64,000 nucleotides of DNA. Origin: an uncultured Oscillospiraceae bacterium. GTDB taxonomy: Bacteria > Bacillota > Clostridia > Oscillospirales > Oscillospiraceae. The DNA lies in assembly GCA_904419145.1 (NCBI GenBank), contig CAJFQQ010000004.1:30471-94470 (forward strand), read 5' to 3'. The notes under the pieces are model-generated. The model saw only the letters and a program-made list of their open reading frames with translations. It was not told where the DNA came from and did no database searches. Shown one piece after another: positions 36,306-44,568 of the stretch (positions are counted from its first letter, which is position 1; each line of letters starts with the position of its first letter). Both the position numbers and the translations under genes were made by a program.

Positions 36306-37502
36306 ATGGACCGAGACCAGCAGCTCATCCAGCTCTGCCGGGAGCTGATCCGCCGCCCCAGCACCTCCGGCCAGGAGGAGGCCGTGGCGAAGTATCTGGA
36401 GTCCGTGATGGCCTCCTGCGGTTTTGACGCGGTGACTGTGGACCGCTACGGCAGCGTCCTGGGCCGCATCACCGGGAAACGCCCCGGCAGGACCGTTCTC
36501 CTGGACGGCCATATCGACACGGTGCCCGTGGACGATCCCGGCCGCTGGACCCACGACCCCTTTGGCGCGGAGATCGCGGACGGTAAGATCTATGGCCGGG
36601 GCGCCTCGGACATGAAGGGCAGCGTCGCCGCCATGGTGACCGCCGCCGCCCGGTTCGCGGAGGACACAGGGCGTGACTTCGCCGGCAATATCTATGTCTC
36701 CTGCACCGTCCACGAGGAGTGCTTCGAGGGGATCGCCGCCCAGGAGATCGCCCAGGCCGTCCGGCCGGATATGGTGATCGTGGGCGAGGCCACCTCCACC
36801 ACGCTGAAAATCGGCCAGCGGGGCCGGGCGGAGGTGGTGGTGGAGACCGAGGGACAGTCCTGCCACTCCTCCAACCCGGAGAAGGGCGTCAACGCCGTCT
36901 ACCACATGGCCGCCCTGATTGAGGAGATCCGAGGCATCGAGCCGCCCGTCCACCCTGTTCTGGGGCGGGGCATCCTGGAGCTGACGGATATCATCTCCGC
37001 CCCCTACCCCGGCGCCTCGGTGGTCCCCGGCCTGTGTCGGGCCACCTTTGACCGGCGCACCCTAGCGGGTGAGACAGAGGAATCCGTGCTGGCCCCCATC
37101 CAGGCGGCCATCCGCCGCGTCCAGGAGCGCATCCCGGCGCTGCGGGCGCGAACCTACCTGGCCCAGGGGCAGGAGACCTGCTGGACCGGGGACACCATTG
37201 CCGCCAAGCGGTTTTTCCCCGCCTGGCTCATGGACGAGGAGGACGAGCTGGTGCAGAAAGCCCGCCGCGGTCTGCGTCAGGCCGGCATCGACGCGCCGCT
37301 GTCCCACTTCTCCTTCTGTACCAACGGCAGCGGTTTCTGCGGCGTGGCGGGCATCCCCACGGTGGGCTTCGGCCCCTCCCTGGAGAGCCTGGCCCACGTG
37401 GCGGATGAATATATCGAGATCGAGCAGCTTCTGTCCGCCTGCCGCGGCTTTCAGGGCATTCTGTCCCAGCTGTGCCCGGCCGGTGCGCCGCCAGACCTGT
37501 GA
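36306..37502 (+). CDS. M20 family metallohydrolase, YgeY-like
   Basis: 398 residues. Metal-binding motifs LLDGHIDTVPVDD, GASDMKGSVAAM, and THEE-type CTVHEECFEG (catalytic Glu pair), with a dimerisation domain around residues 180-295 and C-terminal His near residue 365 (SLAHVADEY). Closest by eye to the YgeY group linked with selenium/purine metabolism. It shares motifs with the second YgeY at 44.6 kb but is about 70 residues shorter. Co-transcribed with the hydantoinase-type gene. Substrate unknown. Confidence 0.87.
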   Translation: MDRDQQLIQLCRELIRRPSTSGQEEAVAKYLESVMASCGFDAVTVDRYGSVLGRITGKRPGRTVLLDGHIDTVPVDDPGRWTHDPFGAEIADGKIYGRGASDMKGSVAAMVTAAARFAEDTGRDFAGNIYVSCTVHEECFEGIAAQEIAQAVRPDMVIVGEATSTTLKIGQRGRAEVVVETEGQSCHSSNPEKGVNAVYHMAALIEEIRGIEPPVHPVLGRGILELTDIISAPYPGASVVPGLCRATFDRRTLAGETEESVLAPIQAAIRRVQERIPALRARTYLAQGQETCWTGDTIAAKRFFPAWLMDEEDELVQKARRGLRQAGIDAPLSHFSFCTNGSGFCGVAGIPTVGFGPSLESLAHVADEYIEIEQLLSACRGFQGILSQLCPAGAPPDL

Positions 37503-37509
37503 GCGATAT

Positions 37510-37546
37510 AGAGGAAGCCCCGGCAGCTGCTGCCGGGGCTTCCTCT
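37510..37546. terminator. Bidirectional terminator
   Basis: 17-base arms with a CCCCGGCA core between the convergent M20 and MFS genes; poor T tract. Confidence 0.75.
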
Positions 37547-37552
37547 ATTGGT

Positions 37553-38767
37553 TCAGATGTGTTGTCTGTTAGGAGCAGGTGTCGCATAGGCTCGGGCCAT
37601 CAGGCCCACAGCCAGAATGGTCAGCAGGGCGAACAGCAGGTACGCCGGCTGATAGCTCCCCGTCCCATCAGCAATGATGCCGGGGAGGGGGCTGAATAAC
37701 AGTGCGCCCACCATGTGGGCTGACTGGATTTTGCATAAAAGCGCGTTGTCGCCGCGGCACAGGTCCCTGCACCAGATGGAGAAGCCCACTGTGCTCAAGG
37801 CCAGTCCCAGTCCTGCGAACAGCAGGGACAGGCACACCACTGCGCTGCTGCGGGTGGGGATGAAACACTCCAGCCCCTGCCCCAGCACCACAAACATGCC
37901 GAACAGCAGACAGGCACGCCGTCCCCCCATCAAGTCTGTTACCTCACCGATCAGGCACTTGCCCGCCGTCATCAGAAGGCCCATGGCGGAGACCAGCCAG
38001 GCCACCGTATCCGGGCTGAACTGCTCATCGGTCAGATAGACTGTGATGTGGCTGTAAGCGGGACCCGCGCTGGCCGCCAGCAGGAAGGCCGCCGGAAGCA
38101 ACAACCCCATGGTCCGTCCGCCGCCGGAAACTGGCGCCGACGTGGGCTCTCGGCGGGTCGTCCTCTGTGCCGCGTGATAGGGCTGCAGGCCCAGATCCTC
38201 CGGCCGCTCCCGCACCAGCAGGAACACCGCCGCGCCTGCGGCCAGGAAAAACACCGCCTCCCAGAGCATGGCGCCGGACAGTCCGAAGTGGTTGATGAGC
38301 CACTGCATCACCGGGGAGGCCACCACGGCTGCAAACCCGGTCCCCGCTGCGCAGATCCCCACCGCCAGTCCCCGGTGGCTGACAAACCACCGGTCCAGCA
38401 GCATCGTGGCCGGTACCATGCCGCACAGGCCGCAGGTGACGCCTGACAGCGCGCTGGCTACGCAGCAGAGAAGGAAACTTTCCGCGGCGCTGTAGAGCAC
38501 AAGGGACAACAGGCCGGGCACCAGCCCCAGAACCATCCCCCAGCGCAGGGGAAAGCGGCGGTAGTATCCTGTAACTGCCATGGTGCTGAGCAGCATCGTC
38601 AGGTACCGGATGGTAATGAGCAGAGAACCCTGGCTCTCTGTCATGGCGCCGCGCTGAATGATATAAGGTTGGAATACAGAAAACGCGTTGCTCAGCAGGC
38701 CCGTGGACGTGAACAGCAGCAGGGTCGCCCCCGCGCAGACCAGCCAGGCCCGACGGCTGCGGTGCAT
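37553..38767 (-). CDS. MFS transporter (OFA/monocarboxylate-like)
   Basis: 404 residues with about twelve membrane segments. The N-terminal LLSNAFSVFQPYIIQRGAMTESQGSLLITIRYL and the GLAVGICAAGTGFAAVVASPV segment resemble oxalate/formate and monocarboxylate-type antiporters. AGGAG lies nine bases before the ATG at 38767. Divergent from a LysR regulator; it may export or import an acid produced in the ureide pathway, but this is only inference from position. Confidence 0.88.
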   Translation of the reverse strand: MHRSRRAWLVCAGATLLLFTSTGLLSNAFSVFQPYIIQRGAMTESQGSLLITIRYLTMLLSTMAVTGYYRRFPLRWGMVLGLVPGLLSLVLYSAAESFLLCCVASALSGVTCGLCGMVPATMLLDRWFVSHRGLAVGICAAGTGFAAVVASPVMQWLINHFGLSGAMLWEAVFFLAAGAAVFLLVRERPEDLGLQPYHAAQRTTRREPTSAPVSGGGRTMGLLLPAAFLLAASAGPAYSHITVYLTDEQFSPDTVAWLVSAMGLLMTAGKCLIGEVTDLMGGRRACLLFGMFVVLGQGLECFIPTRSSAVVCLSLLFAGLGLALSTVGFSIWCRDLCRGDNALLCKIQSAHMVGALLFSPLPGIIADGTGSYQPAYLLFALLTILAVGLMARAYATPAPNRQHI

Positions 38768-38874
38768 ACCAATCATCTCCTTCTGCGCCCTATCATAGCA
38801 GAAAAATGATATTTGTCAAAACGATTTTTTTGTTATAAAATAACCATATCTTAAATATTTTGGAGGTCCTTCCC
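38768..38874. promoter_or_regulatory. Divergent control region of MFS and LysR genes
   Basis: 107-base AT-rich region with A/T-rich dyads around 38806-38850, including TTATAAAATAA, suited to LysR-type T-N11-A sites. No single promoter assignment was convincing. Confidence 0.5.
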
Positions 38875-39747
38875 ATGACACAGCAGGAGATCGATGCCTT
38901 TTTGGCCATTGTGGAGCAGGGTTCCGTCACCGGGGCGGCGGAGTCCCTGTTCCTGACCCAGTCCACCCTGAGCAACCGCCTGCGGGTGCTGGAGGAGGAG
39001 CTGGGGACCCAGCTGTTCCGCCGGGGCCGGGGGCAGCGCCGGATCGAGCTCACCGAGGCCGGGGAGCGCTTCATCCCCCTGGCGGAAAAATGGCGGCTGC
39101 TGTGGCGGGAAACCGCCTCCTTCAGCGCCCAGCAGCGGCTGGACTTTGTGGCGATTTCCAGCGTCAACACCTATATCATGCCCCAGGTCCTCCGGCGAAT
39201 GGGGGAGCTCTCCCACATCTCCCTGTGCACCTACCACACCATGGAGGCCTATACCCAGGTGGAGAGCGGTCAGGCGGAGATCGGTCTGGTGCCCAGCACC
39301 CGCTACTCCCGCTACGTGGAGGCCACCCACATTTTCACCGAGCCCTACTCCCTGATCTGCGACCGGGACAGCTCCCTCACCGGCCCGGTGCACCCCTCCC
39401 AGCTGCCGCCGGACAAGGAGCTGCTGGTGAACTGGCACCTGGGGTTTATGCAGTGGCACTACTTCTGGTTCGGGCTCACCTCCTCCCCGGTGCTGTATAC
39501 CGACGACATGCAGGTCATGCAGCAGTTTCTGGGGCGGAAGGGGCTGTGGGCGGTGATGCCCCAGTCGGCAGCCCACCACGCCGTGCGCAGCCTGCCGGTC
39601 AAATCGCTCCCTCTGGAGCAGCCGCCGGAGGGGCGGACCATGTACCTTCTGCGCCGCTGGGGGCACACCTTGTCACCGGAGGCGGAGGGGCTGGTGGATG
39701 CGCTCAGACAGTGGTGCCGGGATGAGGGGCTGGAGTATCTGGGATAG
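38875..39747 (+). CDS. LysR family transcriptional regulator
   Basis: 290 residues. N-terminal winged helix IDAFLAIVEQGSVTGAAESLFLTQSTLSNRLRVLEEELGTQLFRRGRGQ, then a periplasmic-binding-type effector domain from about residue 88. GGAGGT precedes the ATG at 38875. Transcribed divergently from the MFS gene, its probable target. Confidence 0.94.
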   Translation: MTQQEIDAFLAIVEQGSVTGAAESLFLTQSTLSNRLRVLEEELGTQLFRRGRGQRRIELTEAGERFIPLAEKWRLLWRETASFSAQQRLDFVAISSVNTYIMPQVLRRMGELSHISLCTYHTMEAYTQVESGQAEIGLVPSTRYSRYVEATHIFTEPYSLICDRDSSLTGPVHPSQLPPDKELLVNWHLGFMQWHYFWFGLTSSPVLYTDDMQVMQQFLGRKGLWAVMPQSAAHHAVRSLPVKSLPLEQPPEGRTMYLLRRWGHTLSPEAEGLVDALRQWCRDEGLEYLG

Positions 39748-39750
39748 CAG

Positions 39751-39786
39751 ACAGGGCGGGCTGCCGTTGGCAGCCCGCCCTGTTTC
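39751..39786. terminator. Bidirectional terminator
   Basis: Perfect 15-base arms (39751-39765, 39769-39783), GTT loop, then TTTC on the plus strand; separates the convergent LysR and threonine-synthase-like genes. Confidence 0.85.
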
Positions 39787-39794
39787 GTCGCGCT

Positions 39795-41039
39795 CTATTC
39801 CTCTACCACGATGCCGTGCTCGGCAAAGGCCTTCAGCAGCAGCTCCATGTCGCTGGGGATGGAGATGGGCTCGCCGCAGGCCTGGATGGCGTTGGCCACA
39901 TCCTTCAGGCCGTTGCCGGTGACCACGCTGACCACCGTGGCGTCCTTCTCCAGTTTCCCCTGCTCACAGAGCTTTTTCACCCCCGCCGTGCCGGTGACAC
40001 CGGCGGGCTCGCCAAACACGCCGCAGGTGCGGCCCAGCAGCTTCTGGGCCGCCATGATCTCCTTGTCGCTGACGTTCACTGTGAGGCCGTCCGACTCCCG
40101 GATGGCCATAAGGGCCTTGTCCGCGTTCCGGGGCACGCCCACGGCGATGGAGTCCGCCAGGGTGTTCTCCTCCATGGGGTGCCAGGGCTCCCCGGTCTCA
40201 ATGGCGCGGTTCAGCGGGCAGCACCCCTCCGCCTGGGCGGAGATGAGCCGGGGCAGGCGGTCGATAAAGCCGATGGCGTACAGGTCCTTCAGGCCCTTCC
40301 ACAGCCCGGCGATGGTGCAGCCGTCCCCCACGCTGATGGCGATATAGTCCGGCACCTGCCAGTTCAGCTGCTCCATGATCTCCAGGGCCACGGTCTTTTT
40401 CCCCTCGGAGAGATAGGGGTTGATGGCGGCGTTGCGGTTGTACCAGCCCCACCGGTCAATGGCCTGTTTGCTGAGCTCGAAGGTGTCCTCGTAGCTGCCC
40501 TGGACGGAGATTACCGTGGCGCCGAAGGTCATCAGCTGGGCCACCTTTCCCTTGGGGGCCCGGCTGGGGACAAAGATGTAGGTCTTGAGGCCCGCGGCCG
40601 CGGCGTTGCCCGCCAGGGAGCTGGCGGCGTTGCCGGTGCTGGAGCAGGCGATGACCTTGGCCCCGGCCTCCCGGGCCTTGGCTACGGCCATGGCGCTGGC
40701 CCGGTCCTTCAGGGAGGCGGTGGGGTTGAGCCCGTCGTCCTTCACATAGAGCTTCCCGATCCCCAGCTGCCGGGCCAGGTTCTCCGCCTCATAGAGAGGG
40801 CTCCAGCCCACCCGCAGCGGGGTGTCCGGCGTATCCGGCTCCACGGGCAGCAGTTCCCGGTAGCGCCACATGGAGTTGCTGTGCCGCGCTGCCAGGGTGT
40901 CCTTGGTGAAGGTGGATTTGATATAGTCGTAGTCGTAGGTGATGTCCAGGATCCCCCCGCACTCGCAGGTGGTGAGGTCGGGGGTGGCGGCATAGGTCTT
41001 GCCGCACTTGACGCACTTGCCGTACAGGACGTGTTTCAT
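39795..41039 (-). CDS. Threonine synthase-like PLP enzyme with N-terminal zinc ribbon
   Basis: 414 residues. The N-terminus carries a four-Cys ribbon (CVKCG, then CECGG). The fold-type II PLP domain has the Schiff-base Lys in NPTASLKDRASAM (about residue 112), the Asn loop CSSTGNAASSLAG and the Gly-rich SVGDGCTIAG. This fits ThrC, making threonine from O-phosphohomoserine. No homoserine kinase or dehydrogenase is adjacent, and the ureide-type surroundings leave room for another beta-elimination role. Starts four bases after the small RHH gene. Confidence 0.82.
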   Translation of the reverse strand: MKHVLYGKCVKCGKTYAATPDLTTCECGGILDITYDYDYIKSTFTKDTLAARHSNSMWRYRELLPVEPDTPDTPLRVGWSPLYEAENLARQLGIGKLYVKDDGLNPTASLKDRASAMAVAKAREAGAKVIACSSTGNAASSLAGNAAAAGLKTYIFVPSRAPKGKVAQLMTFGATVISVQGSYEDTFELSKQAIDRWGWYNRNAAINPYLSEGKKTVALEIMEQLNWQVPDYIAISVGDGCTIAGLWKGLKDLYAIGFIDRLPRLISAQAEGCCPLNRAIETGEPWHPMEENTLADSIAVGVPRNADKALMAIRESDGLTVNVSDKEIMAAQKLLGRTCGVFGEPAGVTGTAGVKKLCEQGKLEKDATVVSVVTGNGLKDVANAIQACGEPISIPSDMELLLKAFAEHGIVVEE

Positions 41040-41043
41040 AGCG

Positions 41044-41235
41044 TTACTCCTCTTTTTGCTCTTCTTCCTCCTCTGCGAGATTTTCTAAGGCTACACGGGT
41101 TGCCTCAATTACAAAGGCGGAAAAATTGCACTCTGTTCCACGAATCGCTTCCTCCACCGCATCAATCACACTATTGGGAAAGCGGATCGTCTTATTTGTT
41201 GTAGATTCTGGCTTTGGAATTTTGAACTTCCGCAT
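41044..41235 (-). CDS. Small ribbon-helix-helix-like protein
   Basis: 63 residues: a basic N-terminus (MRKFKIPKPESTTNKTIRFP), a short strand and two helices (NSVIDAVEEAIRGTECNFSAFVIEATRVAL), then an acidic Glu-rich tail. This is the RHH/CopG-like pattern. Start at 41235 with GAGG upstream; a longer frame upstream is unlikely. Directly precedes the threonine-synthase-like gene, and tandem TATTGCGTA repeats lie just upstream, which may be its own operator. Confidence 0.75.
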   Translation of the reverse strand: MRKFKIPKPESTTNKTIRFPNSVIDAVEEAIRGTECNFSAFVIEATRVALENLAEEEEEQKEE

Positions 41236-41270
41236 AACGCACCTCGTCATATCTAATATATGACAAATCG

Positions 41271-41304
41271 TATTGCGTAATGCGGTACATTTTAATATTG
41301 CGTA
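41271..41304. promoter_or_regulatory. Tandem TATTGCGTA repeats, possible RHH operator
   Basis: Two copies of TATTGCGTA (41271-41279, 41296-41304), 25 bases apart, each followed by TGC after one base, in the divergent region between the RHH gene and a small plus-strand ORF. RHH proteins commonly bind tandem short repeats. Confidence 0.5.
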
Positions 41305-41333
41305 TTGCATTGCTTTTTGCAGCGCAATATAAT
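41305..41333 (+). promoter_or_regulatory. Promoter of the 54-residue ORF
   Basis: -35 TTGCAT (41305-41310), 17-base spacer, -10 TATAAT (41328-41333), adjacent to the RHH-type repeats. Confidence 0.7.
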
Positions 41334-41353
41334 ATCCCTACGGAGGTGAAAAC

Positions 41354-41518
41354 ATGGAAAGCGAGAACTTCCCCAGTTATTATACGATTCTGTTCAACGG
41401 CATCACCGACGCCCTGGAAGCCCTGGACTGCCAAGACTTCGGACGGGCCAGAGCCATTTTGATCCAAAGCCAGCAGGAGGCCGAGGAGGCCTACATCGAG
41501 GCGGGCGAGCCATCATAA
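41354..41518 (+). CDS. Small conserved hypothetical protein, 54 residues
   Basis: Begins MESENFPSYYTILFNGITDAL and ends in an acidic helix (QQEAEEAYIEAGEPS); probably a two-helix soluble protein. GGAGGTG lies seven bases before the ATG. I recall similar 50-60 residue proteins in gut Clostridia, without known function. Divergent from the RHH gene. Confidence 0.7.
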   Translation: MESENFPSYYTILFNGITDALEALDCQDFGRARAILIQSQQEAEEAYIEAGEPS

Positions 41519-41653
41519 AGCAGGCAGGGCGGGGCGGATGCCCCGCCCTGCGGCGTTGTTGCGTGTTTCCTCGGGCAGCAGGGTACGGTTCCACCCTCCC
41601 CCTTTTCTTTTCGCCATACCGAGGGACGGGGACGTTTCGCGCCCCCGGGCGCG

Positions 41654-41719
41654 AGTCACTTTTTCCACGGCGAAAAAGTGACCAAAACGCCGCTTAGGGG
41701 CTGAGGCCCCTAAGTACCC
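41654..41719 (+). repeat. Left copy of a 66-base inverted-repeat unit
   Basis: Contains GTCACTTTTT/AAAAAGTGAC and TTAGGGGCT/GCCCCTAA stems, related to the reverse complement of 42058-42123 at roughly three of four positions. Confidence 0.6.
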
Positions 41720-42057
41720 CATTGATGTACAGCAGGGTGCCTCCGCCTCTTACCGGCGCGTGGGCACCGCCTTGCCTCTGCGCCTCTTCCCGGGCCTTAG
41801 GCCCTGCCTGGGCAGTCATTTGAACCGCTGCTCCCCTTTACCGCGCCTGGTGCGGCGGGCGGCAGGGCTTTCCTCCAAATTTCCGCCGGGCCATAAACAG
41901 CAAGAGGAAAAGAGAAGCAACTGTCATCTTGTCCCAGAGGCTCACCGTTTCACAGGCCGGCAGGCGCAGCTGCGAAACCTCCGGGGTCCGTAGGTAATCC
42001 ATCTACCAATACTGTCTGTAAAATAGCCCTCTCCACGACCCAGTTCTAAAAACTGGG

Positions 42058-42123
42058 GTCCTTAGGGGCAGAGCCCCTAAGTGTGTTTTTGGTGACTTTT
42101 TGCACAAGCAAAAAGTTACCCCA
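42058..42123 (-). repeat. Right copy of the 66-base unit, inverted
   Basis: Carries CTTAGGGGC/GCCCCTAAG and GACTTTTTG/CAAAAAGTT stems in reverse order to the left copy. Confidence 0.6.
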
Positions 42124-42191
42124 CGGAGTGTGGGCACCCTCTTCTATCCGGCAAGGCTGCCGGAAAAAGCAGTCCCTCCAGTGGGAGGCCG

Positions 42192-43676
42192 TTACAGCGC
42201 TTTCAGAAGCCCGGTGGCCTCATTGAACTCATTGATGAGTTCATCCAGCTCCTTGGCCTGGGCATGGACCGCGTCCCAAGTGCCCTCGGTGTCGTACCAC
42301 AGGTCGTTCAGGTCCTCCACCGTCCGGCCCTGCTGCTCCACCCAGGTGTAGTACTTCAGGTTATGGACCCGCTTGCGGTCGGTGTAGCGCATCTCCATCA
42401 CATTGTCTGTCTTGAGGCCCAGGATGTGGAGATTGTGGTCCAGAGATGCCTCGTGGGCGTTGTAGGGACCGTGCATGTCGTTAAGCTCGGTGATGCGGCT
42501 CTGGTACATGGCGGCGCTGTCGGTGAGGACCGTGCCCACCACATCGTGCTCCGTGAGCTCATAATACTTGGCCATCTTGATGCAGCAGAGGATATTGGCA
42601 ATGCCGCTGATGCCCAGCCACGTGAGCTTCTCAATCAGTTCATCGTCCAGGCCCAGCTCATTCTTCAGATACGCCTGACCCTCCGGGGTGTTGAACAGCC
42701 GCAGCAGGCGCTGGGAGTCCTCGTCGTCGATGGCGATAGCCATATCGGTGTTCTTCACGTTGTGAATCCAGGGGATGTGCTTGTCGCCGATGCCCTCGAT
42801 CCGATGGCCGCCGAAGCCGTTGTCCAGGATGGTGGGGCACTGGAGCGCCTCGCCCACCGCCAGTTTCAGCTGGGGGTATCGCTCTTTCAGCAGGTCCCCG
42901 GCGCTCATGGTGCCCGCGCTGCCGCTGGTGAAGGCGGCGGCGGCGAAGCGGTCGCCGGGGCGCTTGACGGCCTCAAACAGATCCGCCAGGGCCGTGCCGG
43001 TGACGTTATAGTGCCACAGGGGGTTGCCCATCTCCTCAAACTGGTTGAAGATCATGTACTGGGGATCCTGCCGCAGCTCCCAGGTCTTGTCGAAGATCTC
43101 CTTCACATTGCTCTCGCAGCCGGGGGTGGCGATGACCTCGCCGGCGATGGATTTAAGCCAGTCAAAGCGCTCCTTGCTCATCTCCGCGGGCAGGATGGCC
43201 ACGCTCTCGCAGGCCAGGAGCTTGGAGTTGAAGGCGCCGCCCCGGCAGTAGTTGCCGGTGGAGGGCCACACGGCCTTGTGCCAGGTGGCGTCAAACTGTC
43301 CGGTCACCAGGCGGGGCGCCAGGCACCCGAAGGAGGCGCCCACCTTGTGACAGCCGGTGGGGAACCATTTTCCGGCCATGGCGATGATACGGCAGGGCAC
43401 GCCGGAGAGGCTGGAGGGGATCTCCACATAGTTGGGTACAGCCTGGAAGCCGCCGCCGAACTCCTTTGCTTCGTTCTTCCAGGTGATGCGGAACAGGTTC
43501 AGGGGATTGACATCCCAAAGGCCCACGTCCTTGAGCTTTGCCTGGAGCTTCTCAGGGATGGTCTCGGGATGCTGCATCTGGGCGATGGTAGGGATAATGA
43601 CATTGTTTTCCCTGGCCTTGGCAATGTTCTTAGCCAGTGTTTCCTTGTGGATCGTCAGGTCAATCTTGCTGCCCAT
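42192..43676 (-). CDS. PLP-dependent fold-type II enzyme of unknown substrate ('subunit beta' family)
   Basis: 494 residues, longer than cysteine synthase or diaminopropionate lyase. A Lys in TGCHKVGASFG is the candidate Schiff-base residue, followed by WPSTGNYCRGGAFNS (Asn loop) and a Gly-rich TSGSAGTMSAGD. I recall proteins with these motifs annotated only as PLP-dependent protein subunit beta. It does not look like E. coli YgeX. AGGAGG precedes the ATG at 43676. The YheO/DauR-like regulator gene overlaps its start by 17 bases, and the YgeY/YgeW genes run divergently, so it probably belongs to the same pathway. Confidence 0.75.
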   Translation of the reverse strand: MGSKIDLTIHKETLAKNIAKARENNVIIPTIAQMQHPETIPEKLQAKLKDVGLWDVNPLNLFRITWKNEAKEFGGGFQAVPNYVEIPSSLSGVPCRIIAMAGKWFPTGCHKVGASFGCLAPRLVTGQFDATWHKAVWPSTGNYCRGGAFNSKLLACESVAILPAEMSKERFDWLKSIAGEVIATPGCESNVKEIFDKTWELRQDPQYMIFNQFEEMGNPLWHYNVTGTALADLFEAVKRPGDRFAAAAFTSGSAGTMSAGDLLKERYPQLKLAVGEALQCPTILDNGFGGHRIEGIGDKHIPWIHNVKNTDMAIAIDDEDSQRLLRLFNTPEGQAYLKNELGLDDELIEKLTWLGISGIANILCCIKMAKYYELTEHDVVGTVLTDSAAMYQSRITELNDMHGPYNAHEASLDHNLHILGLKTDNVMEMRYTDRKRVHNLKYYTWVEQQGRTVEDLNDLWYDTEGTWDAVHAQAKELDELINEFNEATGLLKAL

Positions 43677-44337
43677 GGCTCTTTTCCTCCTGTTTCGTTT
43701 CAGTTTTGGCGTCAATATAAGAATATAATGTATATTTGGAAATCCCAAAATATTTTGCCACCTTGTCCCCGGACTTGGTGATCAGGAACGCCCCGTGACT
43801 GCTGAGGAACTGGATGGCTTTCACCTTGTCCTCCTTGTTCATCAGCGCCACCGGCTTTCCCACCAGGGCCACGCTCTGCTCAATGAGGTCCTCCAGCATG
43901 TCGTTGACATTGATGACCGTGATCCTCTGCTGCTCGTCCCTGTCCGGAGTGTGGGTGGCCGTGATGCCGCTGATAGCATTCTCTACCATCAGAAGAGCGG
44001 AAATATCAAAGTTAATGGAGAGGATCCCCGTCACCTTTCCGTTGGAGTCGTGGATATAAATGGTAGACGACTTGAGGATCTTCCCATCCGGTGTCCTGGT
44101 CAGATAGGCCAGCTGATCCTGCGGATCATCGTTGCCGCTCATCATCTGCTCCATGACGATCTTGCTGGGCCCATCCCCGACTTTGCGCCCGGTCACGTGA
44201 CCATTCTCAATATGAACGATAGAGTGCTCCACCTTCGATGCCGCCAGATCGTGGACGACAATCTCGCAGTTGGGGCCAAACTGAGCCGCCAGCCCCCTGG
44301 CAATCTGTTTCAGCATCTCCAGTTTGCTCGCTTTCAA
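43660..44337 (-). CDS. YheO/DauR-like transcriptional regulator (PAS_6 plus HTH)
   Basis: 225 residues. N-terminal PAS-like domain with FGPNCEIVVHDLAASKVEHSIVHIENGHVTGR and ILSINFDIS, and a C-terminal helix-turn-helix around residues 180-215 (HGAFLITKSGDKVAKYFGISKYTLYSYI). Known: DauR represses a D-arginine catabolic operon. A TTG start at 44337 is chosen since AGGAGG lies ten bases upstream; a longer start is possible. It is followed by the PLP enzyme and is divergent from ygeY, so it likely controls both directions. Confidence 0.85.
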   Translation of the reverse strand: MKASKLEMLKQIARGLAAQFGPNCEIVVHDLAASKVEHSIVHIENGHVTGRKVGDGPSKIVMEQMMSGNDDPQDQLAYLTRTPDGKILKSSTIYIHDSNGKVTGILSINFDISALLMVENAISGITATHTPDRDEQQRITVINVNDMLEDLIEQSVALVGKPVALMNKEDKVKAIQFLSSHGAFLITKSGDKVAKYFGISKYTLYSYIDAKTETKQEEKSHGQQD

Positions 44338-44470
44338 CCGCGCATCGCCTCCTAAACTTGTTTTTCTGGTCAACCTGACCAATCTTTTTCAAATGCAATT
44401 CCATCATACCATACTTTTTGAATAAATCAATGGCTATTTACAATTTTTTTTAGTTTTGCAAAAATTTTGT

Positions 44471-44498
44471 TTGACAACTGCACATTCTATGCTATGAT
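44471..44498 (+). promoter_or_regulatory. Promoter of the ygeY-deaminase-ygeW operon
   Basis: -35 TTGACA (44471-44476), 16-base spacer, -10 TATGAT (44493-44498), about 70 bases before ygeY in the 231-base divergent region (44338-44568). Confidence 0.85.
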
Positions 44499-44568
44499 AG
44501 TAAGTAAGAGCAAAGAACAATCCCCGCAATCTTTCAGAAATATTATTTGATGATGGAGGGTATTGACA

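Larger units (their letters stand above)
41519..42191. other. 673-base non-coding stretch flanked by a pair of diverged inverted repeats
   Basis: No credible gene. Two related 66-base units lie in opposite orientation: 41654-41719 and 42058-42123. Each contains an AAAAAGT/ACTTTTT stem and a CTTAGGGGC/GCCCCTAAG stem in the same order when the second is read in reverse. A further CCCAGTT/AACTGGG hairpin stands at 42039-42057. The interior shows degraded-looking sequence only. It could be a miniature or decayed mobile element. Confidence 0.55.

Noticed and set aside
41760..41993. 77-codon frame inside the inverted-repeat region
   Set aside because: No ribosome binding site and low-information composition; the region appears non-coding.
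42192..43676. Naming the PLP enzyme YgeX (diaminopropionate ammonia-lyase)
   Set aside because: Position in the cluster suggests it, but length (494 versus about 400) and the motifs around the PLP Lys do not match E. coli YgeX as I know it.
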